From positions 27,462 to 91,461 of the forward strand of contig NZ_AUCK01000015.1 of assembly GCF_000429725.1 (NCBI RefSeq): a DNA stretch of 64,000 bases, in the 5' to 3' direction. Below are positions 59,624 through 64,000 of the stretch, piece by piece. Source of the DNA: Alkalicoccus chagannorensis DSM 18086. GTDB lineage: Bacteria; Bacillota; Bacilli; Bacillales; Salisediminibacteriaceae. Position 1 is the stretch's first letter, and each line of letters opens with the position of its first letter. A model generated the notes under the pieces. The model made no database searches. It was not told where the DNA came from and was given only the letters and a program-made list of their open reading frames with translations. Position numbers and translations under genes: made by a program.

Positions 59624-60829
59624 ATGCATCGTTGGAAAGAATTACTGAAAAATTATGGATATCTATGGTCCGGAGTGGCCGCGCTGCTTACTGCCGGGCT
59701 TCTCGGCATGGTGGTGCCGGTCTGGGCGGCTGCGGTTGGAGGCGGCGCCGCTGCGGCGGCTGTCGGCTGGTCTGCAGGCAGAGAAAAGACAGGAGAGCCG
59801 GTGGAGATAGAAGAAGAGCGGCTGTTGACCGCGGATCAGGTGAAGCGGGCGTTAGAAGAGCTCCGGCACACCGAAACGCACACAGAATACATCACGAACA
59901 TGACCGGAAGTGTCTCCGCTGTCAGCGAGCAGGTGGCCGAGACTTCCGGCAGTATGTCGGAACAGATCACTGAAGCGACAGGGCACACTCAGGAGATTTC
60001 GGCCCAGGTAGAAGAAGTCTATCAGCTGCTGTCAAAGCTGAAATCCATGATTGAAACAACGCGGACCGAGGCATCGTCGATTCAGGATGTTTCTGCAGAA
60101 GGACAGGAAAAAGGGGATGCCTTTCTTTCCGAAATTCAGCTGTTTTCGGAGCGGATGGGGGAATTTGGTGCGATGAACGATCATCTGATCGGAAACATAG
60201 CCAAAGTAAACAAAGCCCTCACGCGCATCGAGGAAATCTCTCAGCAGACGAATCTGCTTGCACTGAACGCATCGATTGAGGCTGCCCGTGCCGGTGATGC
60301 CGGCCGTGGATTTGCTGTCGTCGCCGAAGAGATACGAAAGCTCTCCGACCAGGTGCATCACACTGCCGATGACATCACGTCGACGATCGGAGAAGTAAAC
60401 GCCAGCATTGAAAAGCAGCAGCAGACGTTCAAAGCGGAAGTGGAGTCGCTGGAGCAGACCCAGGAGCAAAGCAGGCAGATACTGGAGGTATTCAGTGGTA
60501 TCAGCCGTTCGATTCAGGGTCTTTCCGAAGAAATCTCTTCCGTGGAAACGGAAATGGATCACGTATACGGAGAAGGAAGCCGTCTCACCGAAGCTGTTCA
60601 GGCGGTCAACGCGCAGCTGGAACAGCTGGAGGAGATGGCAGGAAGCAACGGCGGACAGATGATGGAGCAGCAGTCCTCGATCATGGAACTCGAGATGACG
60701 GCGGAGACGCTGCTGGAATCCGTGCAGACGCTGTTCCAGCGGCTGAAGGAAGAAGCGGAACAGGAGACGGTCGGCTGGGTGCGTCCGTTTGATCTGAAGT
60801 CAGAAGAGACAGAAAAGCCCGCGTCATAA
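59624..60829 (+). CDS. methyl-accepting chemotaxis protein without extracellular domain
   Basis: 401 aa. Two adjacent transmembrane helices (about 14-32 and 34-51) with only a tight turn between them, then a cytoplasmic coiled-coil signalling domain whose conserved tip, [22 protein letters not shown] (203-224) and [17 protein letters not shown] (227-243), contacts CheA/CheW. There is no periplasmic-type ligand domain and no obvious HAMP, so the signal should come from inside or from the membrane. AAAAGGGGG precedes the ATG. The stop is 10 nt before cofG, which has its own AAGGAGG, so the three genes read as one operon. Confidence 0.93.
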   Translation: MHRWKELLKNYGYLWSGVAALLTAGLLGMVVPVWAAAVGGGAAAAAVGWSAGREKTGEPVEIEEERLLTADQVKRALEELRHTETHTEYITNMTGSVSAVSEQVAETSGSMSEQITEATGHTQEISAQVEEVYQLLSKLKSMIETTRTEASSIQDVSAEGQEKGDAFLSEIQLFSERMGEFGAMNDHLIGNIAKVNKALTRIEEISQQTNLLALNASIEAARAGDAGRGFAVVAEEIRKLSDQVHHTADDITSTIGEVNASIEKQQQTFKAEVESLEQTQEQSRQILEVFSGISRSIQGLSEEISSVETEMDHVYGEGSRLTEAVQAVNAQLEQLEEMAGSNGGQMMEQQSSIMELEMTAETLLESVQTLFQRLKEEAEQETVGWVRPFDLKSEETEKPAS

Positions 60830-60839
60830 GGAGGAGCTC

Positions 60840-61949
60840 ATGAATAAGCAGGAAGCGACTAAAAGGCTGGACGGCACGATGGCATTGGAGGATGTGATGG
60901 AAGAAGCAGCGGCGTGGAAACGACACACGTCCGGAAACAAAGTCACATTCAGCCGCAATATCTTTATTCCGCTGACCAACATCTGCCGCGACCGCTGTAC
61001 GTACTGTACGTTTCAGCGTCGGCCCGGTGATGCCGGAGCGCGGATCATCCCGGAAGAAGAAGTGCTGGACAAAGCGCGCAGGGCGGCAGCACTTGGATGT
61101 ACCGAAGTCCTTGTCAGTCTCGGTGATAAAGCGGATGTTTTCCCGGAAGTACGAACGTGGCTTCAGGAGCGGGGTTTCCGCAACATGATGGATTACGTCG
61201 TGTACATTTGCAGCCGTATTATCGAAGAAACCGGCCTTCTTCCGCATACGAATGCCGGGATTATCGGTACGTTTCATCTGGATCAGCTCAAGCCGGTGAA
61301 TGCCAGCATGGGGATGATGCTGGAGACGATGAGCCGGCGTCTCTGTGGGCCGGGACAGGTTCATGAGCATGCGCCGGATAAGCTTCCCCACCGGCGGTAC
61401 CGTTACATAGAGGAAGCAGGGAAACGGCAGATTCCCTTCACGACCGGCGTACTGCTCGGGATTGGAGAGACGATCGAAGAACGTGTGGAGGCACTCGAGG
61501 CCATCCGGGACCTGCATGACACGTACGGCCACATCCAGGAAGTGATCGTCCAGAACTATCAGCGGAAACCGGGTATGGAAGACGGCGCAGCAGGAGAAGT
61601 CTCCGAAGACGAACTGCTGCGGACGACGGCCCTCGCCGTTACGATGCTGCAGGGAAACGTCCACGTACAGGTGCCGCCGAACTTGAACGAAAAACGGATG
61701 CACCGGCTGCTGAGAGCGGGTATCAGCGATTGGGGCGGAGTGTCTCCGCTGACGGTAGACTACATTAATCCGGAATCGCCGTGGCCCGGACTGGATACGC
61801 TCGCAAAAGTAACAGCAGAAGCAGGGATGGTGCTGGAAGAACGACTGCCTGTCTACGATTCGCATACGGGTGGCGCCTTTTTGGAAGAACCGGTCAAAAG
61901 CGCTGTGGAGCAGCTGCAGCAGAAAAAGAAAAGGGAGCTGATTGGATGA
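60840..61949 (+). CDS. cofG: 7,8-didemethyl-8-hydroxy-5-deazariboflavin synthase subunit CofG
   Basis: 369 aa radical SAM enzyme. With CofH it makes the deazaflavin FO, the chromophore of coenzyme F420 and of some photolyases. The cluster motif is Cys49-x3-Cys53-x2-Cys56 in LTNICRDRCTYC. Further segments match the N-terminal half of actinobacterial FbiC: ETGLLPHTNAGII, PVNASMGMMLETMSRRL, PFTTGVLLGIGET, HIQEVIVQNYQRKPG and AGISDWGGVSPLTVDYINPE. It is separate from CofH here, as in archaea, rather than fused. AAGGAGG precedes the ATG; the stop overlaps cofH by 4 nt. Confidence 0.95.
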   Translation: MNKQEATKRLDGTMALEDVMEEAAAWKRHTSGNKVTFSRNIFIPLTNICRDRCTYCTFQRRPGDAGARIIPEEEVLDKARRAAALGCTEVLVSLGDKADVFPEVRTWLQERGFRNMMDYVVYICSRIIEETGLLPHTNAGIIGTFHLDQLKPVNASMGMMLETMSRRLCGPGQVHEHAPDKLPHRRYRYIEEAGKRQIPFTTGVLLGIGETIEERVEALEAIRDLHDTYGHIQEVIVQNYQRKPGMEDGAAGEVSEDELLRTTALAVTMLQGNVHVQVPPNLNEKRMHRLLRAGISDWGGVSPLTVDYINPESPWPGLDTLAKVTAEAGMVLEERLPVYDSHTGGAFLEEPVKSAVEQLQQKKKRELIG

Positions 61950-63106
61950 AGGATCGTGTACAGGTGGAACTGGAGAGAGCAGGATCAGACGTACGGCGTA
62001 TTTTGAATAAGGTGATGGAAGGAATACCTGCAGCAGATGAGGAGGTATTCGTGCTGGCTAACGCTGCCGGGGCCGATGTAGATGCGATGGCCGCGGTAGC
62101 GGATGACCTGCGGGAAAAAGTAGTAGGAGAGGACATCACATTCGTACTGAACCGGAACATGAATTTTACGAATATCTGTTTTGTCGGCTGTAAATTTTGT
62201 GGCTTCAGCCGGACCAATGCGAAAAACGGGTATTTCCTCGGTCTGGATGCGCTGGCGGAGAAAGCGGCGGAAGCCTGGCAGGAAGGCGCCGGGGAAGTCT
62301 GTATTCAAGGCGGGCTGACCGAGCAGATGCCTGCAGATTACTACATACAGATTGTAAAAAGACTGAAAGAAACCCTGCCGGATCTCCACCTGCATGCGTA
62401 TTCCCCCATGGAGATTGATTACGGGGCGGAGCGTATGGGTTTATCCGTGAAAGAATATCTGGAGCTGTTGAAGGAAGCAGGATTGGGAAGTATTCCCGGT
62501 ACGGCTGCTGAAATTCTGGACGACGACATTCGTGCACAGCTTTCTCCGGTCAAGCTCACGGCAGACCGCTGGGAGGAGATCATCCGGACTGCCCACCAGG
62601 TCGGCCTGCGATCCACGTCCACGATGATGTACGGGCATGTTGAAGATTATGATGACTGGGCCAGGCACCTGCTGCGACTGCGCCGCATCCAGCGGGATAC
62701 GGGAGGATTCACCGAATTTGTCCCGCTTGGCTTTATCCATTCCAATACGCACATTTTCCGAATCGGGAAGGCGAAAGCCGGCGGAACGGAAGAAGATCAT
62801 ATCAAAATGCATGCGCTTGCCAGAATCGTTTTCTACGGATTGATTGATTCGATTCAAGTAAGCTGGGTGAAAATCGGGCCCGAGGGAGCGAAGAAGTGCC
62901 TGCAGGCGGGAGCGAATGATTTCGGCGGAACGCTGATGGAAGAGAACATTTCAAGAGAGGCAGGTTCCCAGTTCGGGTCTGCCATGACGGCGGAAGAGAT
63001 CGCCGGTCATATCGAAGCAATCGGACGGAGGCCTGTCGTCCGGGATACACTGTATGAGCGATTCACCCCCTTTGCAGATATGCGGACGCACGAAAAGGTG
63101 AAGTAA
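61946..63106 (+). CDS. cofH: FO synthase subunit CofH (5-amino-6-ribitylaminouracil-tyrosine hydroxyphenyl transferase)
   Basis: 386 aa; the ATG at 61946 overlaps the cofG stop (ATGA), and the longer upstream frame is shadow. The radical SAM cysteines are Cys78, Cys82 and Cys85 in TNICFVGCKFCGF. It joins tyrosine to 5-amino-6-(D-ribitylamino)uracil, and CofG closes the deazaflavin ring. I call CofH rather than MqnC/MqnE because of FVLNRNMNFTNIC, VCIQGGLTEQMPADYY, SIPGTAAEILDDDIR, GGFTEFVPLGFIH and GANDFGGTLMEENISREAGS, which follow the C-terminal half of FbiC segment by segment. No cofC, cofD or cofE gene for F420 maturation is in the window. Confidence 0.95.
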   Translation: MKDRVQVELERAGSDVRRILNKVMEGIPAADEEVFVLANAAGADVDAMAAVADDLREKVVGEDITFVLNRNMNFTNICFVGCKFCGFSRTNAKNGYFLGLDALAEKAAEAWQEGAGEVCIQGGLTEQMPADYYIQIVKRLKETLPDLHLHAYSPMEIDYGAERMGLSVKEYLELLKEAGLGSIPGTAAEILDDDIRAQLSPVKLTADRWEEIIRTAHQVGLRSTSTMMYGHVEDYDDWARHLLRLRRIQRDTGGFTEFVPLGFIHSNTHIFRIGKAKAGGTEEDHIKMHALARIVFYGLIDSIQVSWVKIGPEGAKKCLQAGANDFGGTLMEENISREAGSQFGSAMTAEEIAGHIEAIGRRPVVRDTLYERFTPFADMRTHEKVK

Positions 63107-63112
63107 AGAGAA

Positions 63113-63141
63113 GCACTGTGCTACACTGGAGAAAACAGTGC
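63113..63141 (+). promoter_or_regulatory. inverted repeat around a -10 box ahead of nsrR
   Basis: GCACTGT (63113-63119) and ACAGTGC (63135-63141) flank TACACT (63122-63127). The arms could bind a dimeric regulator or form an RNA hairpin just ahead of the nsrR ribosome binding site. Autoregulation is a guess. Confidence 0.4.
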
Positions 63142-63155
63142 AGGAGGATACCTTC

Positions 63156-63596
63156 ATGAGATTAACACAATATACCGACTACTCCCTCCGCGTTCTCATG
63201 TATACGGCGGCCAAGGAGCGCACGTCGCTGTCCCGGATTCAGGACATTTCCGATGCGTATCAAATATCCAAAAACCATTTGATGAAAGTGGTGTATCAGC
63301 TGGGACAGCTGGGGTACGTGGAGACGGTCCGCGGCAGAAGCGGCGGCATCCGTCTGCATCAAGAGCCGGAGGATATCAACGTCGGGACGCTCGTCCGTCA
63401 GATGGAGGATGACTTCCATATGGTCGAGTGTTTTGACAAGGAACGGAACCAATGTCCGATTACAGCCGCCTGTACTCTTCAGCATGCCCTCGGAGAAGCG
63501 CTGAACGCTTACCTGAACGTCCTCGATCAGTACACGCTGGCGGACATTACAAAAAACAAAGGACAGCTGGCTGCCCTGCTCCATCTCCAGGAGTAG
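63156..63596 (+). CDS. nsrR: Rrf2-family nitric-oxide-sensing regulator NsrR
   Basis: 146 aa from the ATG at 63156 (CAGGAGGA upstream). The N-terminal winged helix is MRLTQYTDYSLRVLMYTAAKE with ISDAYQISKNHLMKVVYQLGQLGYVETVRGRSGGIRL. The three cluster cysteines are Cys92, Cys100 and Cys106 (ECFDKERNQCPITAAC), the same numbers as in B. subtilis NsrR. It represses nitrosative-stress genes and loses DNA binding when NO attacks its iron-sulfur cluster. None of its usual targets (hmp, nasD) is beside it; cofG-cofH are its only close neighbours. Confidence 0.95.
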   Translation: MRLTQYTDYSLRVLMYTAAKERTSLSRIQDISDAYQISKNHLMKVVYQLGQLGYVETVRGRSGGIRLHQEPEDINVGTLVRQMEDDFHMVECFDKERNQCPITAACTLQHALGEALNAYLNVLDQYTLADITKNKGQLAALLHLQE

Positions 63597-63664
63597 GATT
63601 TACCGCGCGATCAGCTGCACCCTTGGCTGCCTCAGGCGGGCTCCGCTGTAATAATCAACCTTCT

Positions 63665-64000
63665 TTATACAGAAAAGAGGCTGGGACAAAAAGTTCTAGC
63701 TAAGTAAAAACGCTTCCGATTATCCAAAATGGATAATCGGAAGCGTTTTGTTTGTACATTCGAATAACGCAGGCGACTCATGGCAGTGAACTTCCTTAAG
63801 TTCACTGCCATGAGTGCAAATCCCATTTCTTGTTTCACCTTGTCTTTGCCTCTCACCGACATTCTGGTGAAACGCAAATTCGCCTTCAGAAACCCAAAAA
63901 CTGGTTCTACGTCGGTTTTACGCCGCCCGTAAATTGCTCCAGTTTCTTCTTCCGAAAGCAGTTGACGAATATTCTCTTTTTGCTTCTCCCATTTTTCATT
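63665..64000 (-). mobile_element. IS1182-family transposase, C-terminal part (continues beyond window)
   Basis: The minus-strand frame is open to the window edge. It reads SEEETGAIYGRRKTDVEPVFGFLKANLRFTR and then SVRGKDKVKQEMGFALMAVNLRKF, which is the characteristic end of IS1182-type DDE transposases; the Glu of DVEPVFG is the last catalytic residue. The frame runs through the R2 hairpin (63708-63748) as VQTKRFRLSILDNRKRF and stops at 63665. The N-terminal part and the other IS end lie outside the window, so intactness cannot be judged. Confidence 0.9.
63708..63748. repeat. R2 hairpin inside the transposase 3' end
   Basis: AAACGCTTCCGATTATCC pairs perfectly with GGATAATCGGAAGCGTTT. It is part of the coding sequence and probably doubles as the element's end structure or transcription terminator. 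It is the likely source of the solo R2 copies at 13494, 23806, 25989 and 58714. Confidence 0.88.

Noticed and set aside
60681..61865. 394-codon minus-strand frame opposite cofG
   Set aside because: Shadow of a GC-rich gene: composition rich in Arg/His/Phe, no family resemblance, no ribosome binding site. The plus strand reads as CofG along its length.
61946..63106. menaquinone enzyme MqnC or MqnE
   Set aside because: The radical SAM motif region is similar, but FVLNRNMNFTNIC, GGFTEFVPLGFIH and GGTLMEENISR fit CofH/FbiC, and cofG is directly upstream.
1..64000. CRISPR arrays, rRNA or tRNA genes, prophage or toxin-antitoxin modules
   Set aside because: I saw no regularly spaced short repeats, no tRNA-like folds with conserved loops, and no phage structural or paired toxin-antitoxin genes.

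Overview
The window looks like chromosome of a halophilic or haloalkaliphilic member of the Bacillaceae (Bacillota). Evidence: Bacillus-type AGGAGG ribosome binding sites with ATG/GTG/TTG starts, Bacillus-type families (HtpX, CstB-like, MhqA/O-like, NsrR, DUF4317, DUF4385, YwrD-like Ggt), an ectoine hydroxylase, an NhaC-type antiporter and strongly acidic exported lipoproteins. The DNA is GC-rich for a bacillus. I saw no rRNA, tRNA or CRISPR array.

Layout. 1-6.3 kb: 3' end of a P-type cation ATPase, small proteins, a membrane-anchored penicillin-acylase-family hydrolase and a DUF418 membrane protein. 6.7-10.9 kb: lone ectD with a sigma-B-like promoter, an SDR, hpt and a PhnD-like lipoprotein. 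11-13.4 kb: a degenerate arginyl-tRNA synthetase paralogue without its catalytic motifs, then an acidic lipoprotein. 13.7-25 kb: thioredoxin-like lipoprotein, SLT-domain protein, PepF, MFS/tautomerase pair, membrane proteins, lone arginine deiminase, persulfide dioxygenase-rhodanese, VOC ring-cleaving dioxygenase and HtpX. 25.4-35.3 kb: CMD protein, ThDP enzyme coupled to a GAF-PAS-GGDEF-EAL protein, GNAT/HAD pair, and a group II PLP decarboxylase with a CcpA-type site. 36.2-45.2 kb: an eight-gene assimilatory sulfate reduction and siroheme operon (sat, SLC13-type permease, cysC, cysH, sumT, sirB, cysJ, cysI), with sirC convergent behind it. 46-58 kb: PH/GrpB/SDR operon, NhaC antiporter, RlmA-like methyltransferase, Ggt, lactate permease, a Zur-box CobW protein and DUF4317. 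59-63.6 kb: DICT-domain protein divergent from a chemoreceptor that is followed 10 bp later by cofG-cofH (synthesis of the deazaflavin FO), then nsrR. The window ends in an IS1182-type transposase.

Two things stand out. First, the DICT / chemoreceptor / cofG-cofH cluster puts genes for a blue-light-absorbing deazaflavin in an apparent transcription unit with a receptor that lacks an external sensing domain; it is a candidate light- or redox-sensing module. Second, many intergenic gaps carry copies of a few repeat families: R1, a roughly 146-bp three-hairpin element with compensatory changes; R2, a solo hairpin matching the 3' end of the IS1182 transposase gene; R3; and R4, found in the leaders of two genes. 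Some copies are mosaics.

Functions come from motif recognition by eye without database searches. Promoters and operators are pattern matches, not mapped sites.
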